DNA from: a virus | Length of the DNA: 29,054 nucleotides | Reading direction: 5' to 3' (one strand) | Virus record (IMG/VR): IMGVR_UViG_3300031669_000178 | Span: 1-29,054 of that record | Part shown: positions 15,607 through 23,836 of the stretch, piece by piece | Layout: each line of letters opens with the position of its first letter | How positions within the stretch are numbered: the stretch's first letter is position 1 | Program-made: the position numbers and the translations under genes | Notes under the pieces: generated by a model | What the model saw: the letters and a program-made list of their open reading frames with translations, nothing else | Database searches by the model: none | What the model was told of the DNA's origin: nothing

Positions 15607-16017
15607 ATGGCGACCGTCGAGGTGCGTTACAAGCCGGCCAACACGTCCTTCGACCTTCGCCCCGGAACCGGGACCGAGGCTATGGATGCCTTCCTGCTGT
15701 CTCCTCGCATGGCCCGGGTCACGTTCCAGGCCGCCGAGGAGATCGCAGCCGGCGCGCGAGCACTCGCGCTTGCCGAGGCGTTCAAGACAGGGCGCTATCA
15801 CGACTCGATCCACGCCGTTCCCGGCGAGGTCATCGTCATCGCCGGCAACCCCCGCGTCTCGGCCGCCGTGGTTGCCAACGGCGGGTCCTACCGGAACGCA
15901 CGGAATCCTGAGACCTCGATCGCGGCAGTCGTCGAGTGGGGCAACGCAAACGCTCCCGCCCGGCACATTCTTCGTCGCGCCGGTGAGCCCTTCGACACCG
16001 AGAAGATGGTGTCATGA
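15607..16017 (+). CDS. Tail completion protein (HK97 gp10-like)
   Basis: A 136-residue protein in the third connector position. The helical FQAAEEIAAGARALALAEAFKTGRYHDSIHAV segment (about 40-70) and a C-terminal EWGNANAPARHILRRAGEPF resemble HK97 gp10-type neck/tail completion proteins, where the W-G-N/T-x-x-A-P-H/R-I/L-R pattern is common. It begins one base after the stopper ends and overlaps the tail terminator by 4 bp. Confidence 0.7.
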   Translation: MATVEVRYKPANTSFDLRPGTGTEAMDAFLLSPRMARVTFQAAEEIAAGARALALAEAFKTGRYHDSIHAVPGEVIVIAGNPRVSAAVVANGGSYRNARNPETSIAAVVEWGNANAPARHILRRAGEPFDTEKMVS

Positions 16018-16379
16018 GCTATCCGGATCTCGAGGTTGCACTCTCTTCCTGGCTCAAGAGTCAGGATCTCGCAACGGACGCAGGAACCGTCACTCCGAGC
16101 GTCATCCCGGACGGATTCGTTCGCGTGACCAAGGGCGGCGGGACAGACGACACCATCACCGACAGCTCCATCATCGACGTCGACGTCTTCCACTCCAGCA
16201 GGGGCAACGCTTTCGACATGTCGGAGGCCATCAGGGACGCGTTGACGCCTCGCACGCGCGTGGGGTCCGCTATCATCGACCGCGTAAGGACTGGTGCGTC
16301 CCCGCGTCAGATGCCGTGGGACAACACGAACATCAAGCGGTTCTCGGCAAGCTACACCATCTCGGTTCGCCGAGACTGA
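16014..16379 (+). CDS. Tail terminator
   Basis: A 121-residue protein just before the major tail protein, the place of the terminator that caps the tail tube. It has a helical start (YPDLEVALSSWLKS), a strand with DVDVFHSSRGNAFDMSEAIRDAL (about 59-81) and a final SASYTISVRR strand, matching the alpha/beta fold of lambda gpU and HK97 gp10-adjacent terminators. ATGA overlap with the preceding gene. Identification relies mainly on gene order. Confidence 0.7.
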   Translation: MSYPDLEVALSSWLKSQDLATDAGTVTPSVIPDGFVRVTKGGGTDDTITDSSIIDVDVFHSSRGNAFDMSEAIRDALTPRTRVGSAIIDRVRTGASPRQMPWDNTNIKRFSASYTISVRRD

Positions 16380-16397
16380 CCCAGAAGGGACGCTCTC

Positions 16398-17087
16398 GTG
16401 GCTACCTACGACAGCATGAAGTTGCAGGACTCCTCCAACATCCGGAAGTCTCTCGGAGGCGCGTTCTTCCTCGCTGACGGGGCTGCGGACGCGATCACCA
16501 CTCTGACGACCTACACGGCCGCCGTCACCGGCCCGCCGATCGTGCCCGAGAAGATCGAGCTCACCACGCTGCCGTCCGGCTACGAGGACATCGGCTACAC
16601 CACCGACGATGGCTTCGGGTTCGAGAACGACACGAGCCAGAGCGACGTCTCCTCGTTCCAGTCCACCCAGCCGACCCGCTCGGACATCCTGACGGACACC
16701 GACACGCTCACCGTCGTGGCCCAGGAGACCAAGATGCTGACGATCGGCCTCTACACGGGCGCCGACCTCTCGGCGGTCACGCTCGCGACGGCCAACCCCG
16801 AGCTCGCCATCGCGAAGCCCGACCGCCCGAGCGCTCGCTACTGGCGTGGCCTGGTCGTCGCAGTGGACGGCGAGGGCGACAACGAGTTCTTCATCGCCCG
16901 CTTCTACCCGAAGCTCAAGGTCACCGGCAAGGTCGGCCAGAAGTACGGCAAGGGCGACGACCCGATCTCCTACGGCGTGACGTTCACGGCGTTCACCGAC
17001 TCGACGCTCGGGTACTCCTGCAAGTACCTGTTCGGCGGGCTCGGCTGGAAGGCCCGCGCGACCGCCATGGGGTTCACGCTCGCCTGA
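16398..17087 (+). CDS. Major tail protein
   Basis: A 229-residue tube protein. It is largely beta, with segments like RKSLGGAFFLAD near the start, EDIGYTTDDGFGFEN, DTLTVVAQETKMLTIGLYTG and RYWRGLVVAVDG, as in the tube proteins of siphophages. GTG start after AGAAGGGA. It precedes the chaperone pair and tape measure and is followed by a strong hairpin, both usual for this gene. No extra Ig-like domain is seen at the end. Confidence 0.87.
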   Translation: MATYDSMKLQDSSNIRKSLGGAFFLADGAADAITTLTTYTAAVTGPPIVPEKIELTTLPSGYEDIGYTTDDGFGFENDTSQSDVSSFQSTQPTRSDILTDTDTLTVVAQETKMLTIGLYTGADLSAVTLATANPELAIAKPDRPSARYWRGLVVAVDGEGDNEFFIARFYPKLKVTGKVGQKYGKGDDPISYGVTFTAFTDSTLGYSCKYLFGGLGWKARATAMGFTLA

Positions 17088-17093
17088 CCATCG

Positions 17094-17138
17094 CCGGCTG
17101 GAGAGGGATGACCTCGGGCGGCAGCGCTCTCCAGCCGG
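17094..17138 (+). terminator. Hairpin after the major tail gene
   Basis: A perfect 12-bp inverted repeat: CCGGCTGGAGAG (17094-17105) and CTCTCCAGCCGG (17127-17138), with a 21-nt loop, 6 bp after the stop. A short pyrimidine-rich stretch follows. It likely lowers expression of the chaperone and tape measure genes relative to the tube protein, parallel to the hairpin after the coat gene. Confidence 0.75.
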
Positions 17139-17177
17139 TGACACCTTCTTCCGCCCGAGCAGATCAAGGAGATCATC

Positions 17178-17348
17178 GTGTCGATTCGTCTGGAGAAGAA
17201 GGGCGCTGTTCAGGTCGTCGAGACCGAGCTGCGCGCCGTTGCCCTCGAGTTCGACGGCTGGCGGCGTGCCCCGCACGCTCCCGTCGTCCAGCACGCTCCG
17301 GAGCCCGACAAGGCTCCCAAGAAGTCCACCGCCACCGAGAACGTCTGA
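17178..17348 (+). CDS. Small hypothetical protein (56 aa)
   Basis: A 56-residue frame beginning GTG with AAGGAG 8 nt upstream and ending 10 bp before the chaperone start. The product starts MSIRLEKKGAVQVVETELRAVALEFDGW and has a Pro/Lys-rich tail. No known motif. Small genes at this place, between tube protein and chaperones, occur in actinophages. Function is unknown. The translation start context is the same 17 bases as at 12560-12576. Confidence 0.62.
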   Translation: MSIRLEKKGAVQVVETELRAVALEFDGWRRAPHAPVVQHAPEPDKAPKKSTATENV

Positions 17349-17358
17349 GGAGATCCAC

Positions 17359-17688
17359 ATGACTGCCGCCCGCAGCCCCCGCTCCGCCACCGCCAGCAAG
17401 ATCGACCTCGACCTCGACACCCTCGAGCGTGAGACGGCGCCCGATCCCATCACGATCAAGGTCGCCGGTCGCAAGATCACCCTGGTCGACCCGTTCGAGA
17501 TCGACTGGCAGGTTCTCGCCATGATCGATACCGGGCAGGCTCCGATGACGACCATGCAAGAGATCATCCCTGCCGAGGACTTCGAGCACTTCCTCTCGGC
17601 CAAGCTCAAGGGCTGGCAGGTCAACGAGATCGTCACGCTGTGGCGCGAGCGCTACACGACGCTGACACCGGGAAACTCCGCAGGCTGA
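17359..17688 (+). CDS. Tail assembly chaperone, short form (gpG-like)
   Basis: A 109-residue chaperone that coats the tape measure during tail assembly. The N-terminal Ser/Ala tail is followed by IDLDLDTLERETAPDPITIKVAGRKITLVDPFEIDW and helices to the C-terminus (EDFEHFLSAKLKGWQVNEIVTLWRERY). I chose ATG 17359 because GAGGAG lies just upstream. The longer in-frame extension overlaps the 56-residue gene. The last codons contain the slip site that gives the longer form. Confidence 0.85.
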   Translation: MTAARSPRSATASKIDLDLDTLERETAPDPITIKVAGRKITLVDPFEIDWQVLAMIDTGQAPMTTMQEIIPAEDFEHFLSAKLKGWQVNEIVTLWRERYTTLTPGNSAG

Positions 17689-18140
17689 CGTACTACCTCT
17701 CTCGGTACGCCAGCCAGATCGAGGTCGACTTCTCGCGCGAGTACAACGGGATCGACCTGGGGGAGCTCTGGCGAAGCAGAAAGTGGCGCAAGCTGCTCAA
17801 TCACATCGACAGACTCCCCCGGGCGAGCCTGTTCTACTCGGCCGTGGCTGACGACGAAGAGCATGTCGCCATGATTCTCGAGGCCGAAGAGAGGAACCCC
17901 GACCTCAAGAAGGTGGGCTCCGCTCCGCACCTCTCCGACTACACGCCTGTCGTCGAGCGCCTCGACATCCTCATCGACCACGTCGACGGGGTCATGGGCG
18001 CCGTCGTGGCGGGCGCCGGCGGCAAGCCTCCGCGTCTGGTTCCTCGACCGCGTCCAGAGACGGCATACGAACGCGTCGCTCACCGTCGTCGCAGTGCTCA
18101 GCAGCAGCAGATCGCCTCGCGGATGCTCGGGAAACGATAG
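17359..18140 (+). CDS. Tail assembly chaperone, -1 frameshift form (gpGT-like)
   Basis: A -1 slip at G-GGA-AAC (17670-17676) would carry ribosomes from the short chaperone frame into the downstream frame ending at 18140. The fusion has 106 residues from the first frame, ending TPGN, joined to 154 residues starting LRRLTYYLSRYASQ, 260 in total. The second part is helical and charged, with a basic, Gln-rich end (RRRSAQQQQ). An independent start (GTG 17640) lacks a ribosome binding site, so frameshifting is the better explanation. The lambda G/GT precedent and the position before the tape measure support it. Confidence 0.82.
17670..17715 (+). promoter_or_regulatory. -1 frameshift signal: slippery heptamer plus stem-loop
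   Basis: GGGAAAC (17670-17676) is in the exact X-XXY-YYZ phase of the short chaperone frame. The zero-frame stop is at 17686-17688. Six bases after the heptamer begins a stem of two 11-nt arms (17683-17693 and 17705-17715) with one mismatch and an 11-nt loop, the standard distance for a stimulatory structure. Confidence 0.85.
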
Positions 18141-18181
18141 ACTCCGCATAGTTCGTCCGACGCCAGCAGAGGAGCGTGAAC

Positions 18182-21100
18182 GTGCCGTACTCCGCTGGCA
18201 CAGTCTTCCTCCAGGTCGTCGCCTCGTTCAATGACGTGCAGAAGTCGATCGCACGCGAGACGAAGATGATGGGACCTGCGATCGCGGCGCAGGTGCAGAA
18301 GGGCCTCAAGGACGGCAGTATCGGGTCTGAGAAGGCCGGCAAGGACGCTGGGGACAAGTACAGCGGCGCGTTTGTCACCACGGTCCAGACCAAGATTCGT
18401 GCGGCGCTCAAGAACATCGGTGACATCGAGCCCGGCATGGATACGTCCAAGGCCGAGTTCAAGCTGGCGAAGACGCTCGAGAAGATGAAGGCGCTCGCCG
18501 ATTTCAACATCGGCGTCGATATCACCCCCGAGGCAGCGCTCGCCGAGGCGCGGAAGCTCGAGACCGAGCTCCAGGCGATTCTTCGCAACCAGAACGTCGA
18601 GATCGACGTTCGGACGAACGCGAACCTCGCCGCTCGTGAACTCGCCGCGCTGCGCACCGCGATCGGTCAGTCGATCGGCCCGAGCGCCGCCGATGCCGCC
18701 GAGGCTCAGCGGATTCAGAAGTCGCTCGTCACGGCCGAGAAGGCCGCCATCGCCGAGAAGGCCGCAGCCGAGAAGAAGGCCGCGGCCGACTACGCGATCC
18801 TGCAGCGCAACGCGGCCCGCGAGAATGCCGACTACGACGCGAAGAAGGTCGTCTCGGCGCGCACCGCTGCGCAGCAGGCCAAGGACGCGAAGCTCCAGGA
18901 GGACCGGAACTACAACCGCGACGTCCTGAATCTCGATCGCGACCTGGCCCGAGCGCAGTCCGCCGTCTTCGCCGCTCGTGCGCTCGAGTCTGAGCGGACG
19001 AACAAGGTCTCCACGAAGGGCAGCGGCACCGAGGACTACGTCGCCGCCCAGGCGGCCATCGCAGCCCGCTACGCGGCCGAGGAGAAGGCCGCGTCGGCCG
19101 CTGCGAACAAGCGGATCCGCGAGGCGGCCAAGGGCGCCTCGGGCGAGATCGCTGCGTCCGAGATGGCTCAGCAGAAGATCGAGGAGCAGTACAAGGAAGA
19201 GACCCGCGCCGCCGCGGCGTCGTCGGCCGAGCGCATGGCGCTGGCCCGGCTCACGAGCGCGTTCGAGCGCCAGCAGGCCAAGAACGCCTCTGAGACCAAG
19301 ACGGGCGCGCTCGCCTACTCCACCGGCCAGGCGGCCAACTCCTTCCGTCTGTTCAACGGCTACCTGCTCGCCGCTGTTGCGCTCGGCCCGCTCCTGCTGC
19401 CGATCCTCGCCGGTATGGCCGCGGGCTTCATGGCCGTCGCGCTCGGTGCCACCCTTGCCGTGGCTGGCGTCGGTGCAGCCATCGCCGGCCTGGCCGGTAT
19501 CGGGTCGGCCGTCAGCGCGCTCTCCGCCTTCGACAAGGAGAAGCGCAAGCAGACCACCGGATCCGGGGCTGGGAACGCCGCGATTGACACTCGCGGGCTC
19601 CGTGATGCCCAGATTGCCCTTGCCCGTGCTCGTCAGGACTCCGGCGCGCGCATCATCTCCGCAGACAAGCAGCAGGAGCAGGCTGAGCGGTCGCTGACGC
19701 GTGCCGTCAAGGATGCGGCCACTGCTCAGCGCGACCTCATCCTCGCGCGTCAGCAGGCGGCCCAGGATCTCGAGGACATCAACAACCGGCTCGCCGATGG
19801 CGTTCTGCAGCAGCAGCAGGCGATGTATGACCTGCAGGCCGCGAGCTACACGCTCAACAACGTGCTCGAGGACCCTCAGGCGACCGCTCGCGAGAAGGCC
19901 ATCGCACAACTCTCCTACGACCAGCAGGTGCAGTCGCTCAAGGAGCTCGTGATCTCGAACGAGCGCCTCAAGGTGGAGGTCGCCGATCGCAACGCTGCTG
20001 GCATCGAGGGGGCTACGAACGTCCAGCAGGCCGAGCAGAACGTCGTCGACACGACACAGGCCGTTGCCGACGCACAGGACAACGTCGCGACTGCTGCAGA
20101 CGCTTCGGCCAAGGCTCGCATCGACGAGGCTCGCACGATCTCCGACGCAGAGCAGCGCGTCGCCGACGCGATGGTCGACCTGCAGGCGAAGTCGGTCGAC
20201 GCCGGCGTGGCGGGCTCGGCGGCCATGGACGCGCTCAACGAGGCGATGGGGAAGCTCTCGCCCGCTGGACAGACGTTCGCACGCTTCCTGTACGGGCTCA
20301 AGCCGCTCCTCGACGGCATCCGGGCAGCAGGGCAGAGCGCGTTCCTCCCCGGCCTGCAGGAGAGCATCCAACTCCTCGTCGATACCTACGGGCCGAGTCT
20401 GACCACGTTCATTGCCGACATCTCGAAGGTGCTCGGAGATCTTGCGACCCAGGGAGCCAAGGCGCTGACGTCGCCGTTCTGGCAGCAGTGGTTCTCGATG
20501 ATGGCTGAGTATGCGCCGATCTTCCTGCAGGCGTTCGGCCAGATCAGCGGCTCCCTGCTCGAGATGATCGCCGGTGTGCTGCAGGCGTTCGCACCGTTCT
20601 CCAAGGACATCGGTGATGCCTTCGTCTCCATCGCGCAGTCGATGGCCGGATGGGGTAAGAACCTCAAGGACAGCCAGGGGTTCGCCGACTTCCTCGGGTT
20701 CGTTCGGGATAGCGCGCCCAAGGTCAACGAGCTCATGAAGAACCTGGGGACGCTGCTCGTCAACCTGCTCATCGGGCTGGCGCCGTACTCCCAGATGCTT
20801 CTCGACCTCCTGGTCAACTTCACCGACTTCCTGGTGTCGATCCCACCCGACCAGCTCGGGAAGATCGCAATTGGCGTCATGGTGCTCGTAGGCGCCCTCC
20901 AGGCGCTCGCTGGCGTCGTCGCGATCATCTCTTCCGTGTCCGGCCTTATCACAGGCGTCTCGGGCGCCATCACAGCCCTCACGGGTGGCGCTGCGGCAAC
21001 CACGGGCGCAGCGGTTGTCGGAGGTGGGGCTGCTGCTGCAGGCGGTGGCGAAGCCGTTGCGGCAGGTGCCGCCTCCGGCCCGATCGGATGGATCATCCTC

Positions 21101-22894
21101 GGCGTCGCTGCCGCGGTCGCCGCGCTCGTGCTCCTGTATCAGAAGAACGAGTGGTTCCGCGCTCAGGTCGACGCCATCTGGGCGCAGATCGTCGCTGGGT
21201 TCAACACGGTCATCACCTTCCTGCAGACCTACGTCTTCCCCGTATTCAACGCTCTGTGGAACCTCGTCATCAAGCCAGTGTTCGACTTCATTGTCTGGGA
21301 GTTCACGCTCTTCCAGGATGTCGTCAGTACGGTGTTCGGGTTCGTCGTCGGGATCTTCAACGACCTCGTCTTCCCCGTGTTCAACGCACTGTGGACGAAG
21401 ATCGTCCAGCCGACGTTCTCCTTCATCGGTGGCGCCTTCAACATCCTGTGGCAGATCATCAGCACCGTCTTCAACATGATCTTCCAGATCCTCACCTACG
21501 TCATCTTCCCCGTCTTCCAGTTCCTCTACGACAACATCGTCAAGCCGATCTTCACGTCCATCGGTGACATCATCTCCGGCGTCTGGAACACCGTCATCAA
21601 GCCGGTCTTCGACCTGCTCGGTGGATTCATCCGGGACACCGTCGCCCCCGCCTTCCAGACCGGCATCGACGCCATTGCGCGCATCTGGAACACGCTCATC
21701 GACATCGCGAAGGTCCCGGTCCGGTTCGTCGTGGACACGATCATCAACCGTGGGATCATCGACACCTTCAACAAGCTCGTCGACATCTTCCCCGGCATGA
21801 GCAAGGTCGACCACGTCTCGCTCCCCGAGGGGTTTGCGAGCGGTGGCATCCTGCCCGGCTACACCCCGGGACGTGACGTGCACCGCTTCTACTCCCCGAC
21901 CGCAGGAATGCTCGACCTGTCGGGCGGCGAGGGTATTGCTCGTCCTGAGCTCGTCGCGCGGATCGGCAAGAAGCGCTGGGCCGCAGCGAACGCCGCGGCG
22001 CGCGCCGGTCGGCCCGACGACGGCGTCCGCTTCCTCGGCGGATTCAGCGACGGCGGCATCCTGGGGTGGATCCAACGGGCGGCCTCGAGCACGACCGACG
22101 TCATCTCTGGCGCGATCGGCTCTGTCGCCGGGTTCCTGTCTGACCCGGCCGGCACGCTGCGCAAGATCGTCGAGACCTTGATCGGCACCGACAACCACGG
22201 CTGGGCGGGACTCGTCGCGAGCGTCCCGCTCAAGATCGTCGACGGCATCGCCGAGTTCATGAAGAGCCTCTTTGGTGCCGGTGGCGGCCAGCCCCCTGCA
22301 GGCGGCGGCTTCACGGGCGGTTGGCAGTCGATGGAGGCCGTCCTGCGGGCAGCCTTCCCGGGGATCGGCTTCTCCTCGGCCTTCCGGCCCGGCTCGATCT
22401 CGCTCAGCGGCAACCAGAGCTACCACGCGATCGGTCGCGCCGTGGACATCGCTCCGCCGGCCATGTCGATCTTCAACTGGCTCTCTGCGAACTACCCGAA
22501 CAGCCGCGAGCTCCTCTACACGCCCGCCGGCGCCAGCCGTCAGATCCTCGGCGGCTTCCTCGGCGCGCCCGTCTCTCCGGCCCTGGCCGCCCAGCACGAG
22601 AATCACATCCACTGGGCCTTCGAGCAGGGTGGCATCATGCCGAACCTCTACGACAACGGCGGCTACCTGCCCCCGGGCCTGTCGATGGTGGCGAACCAGA
22701 CCGGCAAGCCGGAGCCGGTCTTCACCCCCGACCAACTCAAGGGCCTGTCGAAGTCGGGCGGTAACGTCTACTTCACCGGGGACGTCAACGGTGGGAACGA
22801 ACTTGCTCGGCGCATCGCCGAGGAGATCGCGAAGCGCCGGCGTGACGTTGACAGCCTGTTCGGGATCAGCCAGTTGGAGGCGACCATCTCATGA
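18182..22894 (+). CDS. Tape measure protein with M15-type peptidase domain
   Basis: A 1570-residue protein that sets tail length and travels through the tail on DNA ejection. The N-terminal part is a long Ala/Lys/Glu-rich coiled coil (about 1-380). Hydrophobic stretches at about 393-450 and 895-985 may cross the host membrane. A 45-residue repeat (FPVFNALW...) follows from about 1019. The SGGILPGYTPGRDVHRFYSP segment is typical of actinophage tape measures. Near the end SYHAIGRAVD (H1415, D1422) and HENHIHW (H1475, H1477) form an M15-type zinc peptidase site, probably cutting peptidoglycan on entry. GTG 18182 is preferred because AGAGGAG lies 8 nt upstream, while the GTG at 18176 is too close to it. 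Residue numbers are from that start. Confidence 0.92.
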   Translation: MPYSAGTVFLQVVASFNDVQKSIARETKMMGPAIAAQVQKGLKDGSIGSEKAGKDAGDKYSGAFVTTVQTKIRAALKNIGDIEPGMDTSKAEFKLAKTLEKMKALADFNIGVDITPEAALAEARKLETELQAILRNQNVEIDVRTNANLAARELAALRTAIGQSIGPSAADAAEAQRIQKSLVTAEKAAIAEKAAAEKKAAADYAILQRNAARENADYDAKKVVSARTAAQQAKDAKLQEDRNYNRDVLNLDRDLARAQSAVFAARALESERTNKVSTKGSGTEDYVAAQAAIAARYAAEEKAASAAANKRIREAAKGASGEIAASEMAQQKIEEQYKEETRAAAASSAERMALARLTSAFERQQAKNASETKTGALAYSTGQAANSFRLFNGYLLAAVALGPLLLPILAGMAAGFMAVALGATLAVAGVGAAIAGLAGIGSAVSALSAFDKEKRKQTTGSGAGNAAIDTRGLRDAQIALARARQDSGARIISADKQQEQAERSLTRAVKDAATAQRDLILARQQAAQDLEDINNRLADGVLQQQQAMYDLQAASYTLNNVLEDPQATAREKAIAQLSYDQQVQSLKELVISNERLKVEVADRNAAGIEGATNVQQAEQNVVDTTQAVADAQDNVATAADASAKARIDEARTISDAEQRVADAMVDLQAKSVDAGVAGSAAMDALNEAMGKLSPAGQTFARFLYGLKPLLDGIRAAGQSAFLPGLQESIQLLVDTYGPSLTTFIADISKVLGDLATQGAKALTSPFWQQWFSMMAEYAPIFLQAFGQISGSLLEMIAGVLQAFAPFSKDIGDAFVSIAQSMAGWGKNLKDSQGFADFLGFVRDSAPKVNELMKNLGTLLVNLLIGLAPYSQMLLDLLVNFTDFLVSIPPDQLGKIAIGVMVLVGALQALAGVVAIISSVSGLITGVSGAITALTGGAAATTGAAVVGGGAAAAGGGEAVAAGAASGPIGWIILGVAAAVAALVLLYQKNEWFRAQVDAIWAQIVAGFNTVITFLQTYVFPVFNALWNLVIKPVFDFIVWEFTLFQDVVSTVFGFVVGIFNDLVFPVFNALWTKIVQPTFSFIGGAFNILWQIISTVFNMIFQILTYVIFPVFQFLYDNIVKPIFTSIGDIISGVWNTVIKPVFDLLGGFIRDTVAPAFQTGIDAIARIWNTLIDIAKVPVRFVVDTIINRGIIDTFNKLVDIFPGMSKVDHVSLPEGFASGGILPGYTPGRDVHRFYSPTAGMLDLSGGEGIARPELVARIGKKRWAAANAAARAGRPDDGVRFLGGFSDGGILGWIQRAASSTTDVISGAIGSVAGFLSDPAGTLRKIVETLIGTDNHGWAGLVASVPLKIVDGIAEFMKSLFGAGGGQPPAGGGFTGGWQSMEAVLRAAFPGIGFSSAFRPGSISLSGNQSYHAIGRAVDIAPPAMSIFNWLSANYPNSRELLYTPAGASRQILGGFLGAPVSPALAAQHENHIHWAFEQGGIMPNLYDNGGYLPPGLSMVANQTGKPEPVFTPDQLKGLSKSGGNVYFTGDVNGGNELARRIAEEIAKRRRDVDSLFGISQLEATIS
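21236..21700 (+). repeat. 135-bp repeats in the tape measure gene
   Basis: Units beginning with the FPVF codons start at 21236, 21371 and 21506, exactly 135 bp apart, and a degenerate one starts at 21644. Each codes about 45 residues with FPVF near the start and I/V-K/Q-P-x-F about 13 residues later. Such Phe-rich periodic repeats are known in tape measures, where copy number can alter tail length. Confidence 0.75.
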
Positions 22895-23835
22895 GCTCCG
22901 TCGTTCTCCTCCAGTCGCCCTACATTCCACCGCCACCCGTCTACGGCACTCCCGGCTGGGAGCGCATGATCCTCACCTGGACCGGATGGGACGGGTCCGT
23001 GTGGGACCTGACCCACCCGGACGGCGGGGTGTTCCTGACCCGTGGCGGCGTGCGCGGGCTCGGGATGCCCGACAAGATCAACCACTACCGCGACGAGAAC
23101 GCCACCATTGACGGGGCCTACTGGCGCGGACTCAAGTACGGGCCGCGCGAGGTGTACTGGCCGACCCATCTGTTCAACGACGCCTCGACGCGCGAGTGGA
23201 CCGACTTCGACCGGGCCTTCTGGAAGTCGCTGCACCCGCGCCGTGAGGGCGTCTGGTCCGTGACAGTTCCTGGTGTGAGCACTCGTACGCTTCGGCTTCG
23301 GCTGACGAGCGATGGGAGCTGGGCGCCCGAGGTCGACCCGACCTTCTTCGGCTGGACGGACTACCCGATCACGCTGCAGGCCGATCAGCCGTTGTGGGTC
23401 GGCGGGACGATCGCACGTGAGTTCGAGGGCGTCGGCGGGACTCCCTTCTTCGGAGGGACGACCGCCGGCGACCCGATCATTGTCATCGGTAGCGGCCGGA
23501 CATTGTCGACTGCGTCGATCACGAACCCCGGCGACGAGGACGCGTGGCCCCGCTGGAAGGTGACCGGCCCTAGCACCATGGCAACGGTCGCCGTCGCCGG
23601 GCACACCGTCGAGATCCCCGTGACGCTCGCTGACGCGACGAAGTGGATCTCTATTGATTCCGACCCCACCGTGCAGTCGATCGTCGACCAGGACGGCAAC
23701 GACGTCTTCGAGAGCATGGGCGCGATCGATTTCGGTGCGATCCCCGCCGGCGAGACGGTGAACCTGTCGCTGTCGATGACGGGCACAGGGAAGATCAGGG
23801 TCGAGTTCGATCCTCTCTACCTTCGGGCGTGGTGA
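22891..23835 (+). CDS. Distal tail protein (Dit-like)
   Basis: A 314-residue protein directly after the tape measure (ATGA overlap), the standard place of the distal tail protein that caps the tube and anchors the baseplate. The N-terminal GWDGSVWDLTHPDGGVFLTRGGVRGLG (about 32-58) and the following DFDRAFWKSLHPRREGVWSV match minor tail proteins at this position in actinophages. The C-terminal half is a beta domain (about 185-314) ending in GTGKIRVEFDPLYLRAW. Confidence 0.75.
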   Translation: MSSVVLLQSPYIPPPPVYGTPGWERMILTWTGWDGSVWDLTHPDGGVFLTRGGVRGLGMPDKINHYRDENATIDGAYWRGLKYGPREVYWPTHLFNDASTREWTDFDRAFWKSLHPRREGVWSVTVPGVSTRTLRLRLTSDGSWAPEVDPTFFGWTDYPITLQADQPLWVGGTIAREFEGVGGTPFFGGTTAGDPIIVIGSGRTLSTASITNPGDEDAWPRWKVTGPSTMATVAVAGHTVEIPVTLADATKWISIDSDPTVQSIVDQDGNDVFESMGAIDFGAIPAGETVNLSLSMTGTGKIRVEFDPLYLRAW

Positions 23836-23836
23836 G

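Noticed and set aside
17640-18140. Second chaperone frame as an independent gene starting at 17640
   Set aside because: The GTG has no ribosome binding site, and the slippery heptamer with stem-loop explains expression better.
18098-22735. A 1545-residue open frame on the minus strand across the tape measure gene
   Set aside because: It is antisense to a well-supported gene, and its Asp/Glu/Arg/Val-rich product shows no domain. Long antisense frames are expected where codon third positions are G or C.
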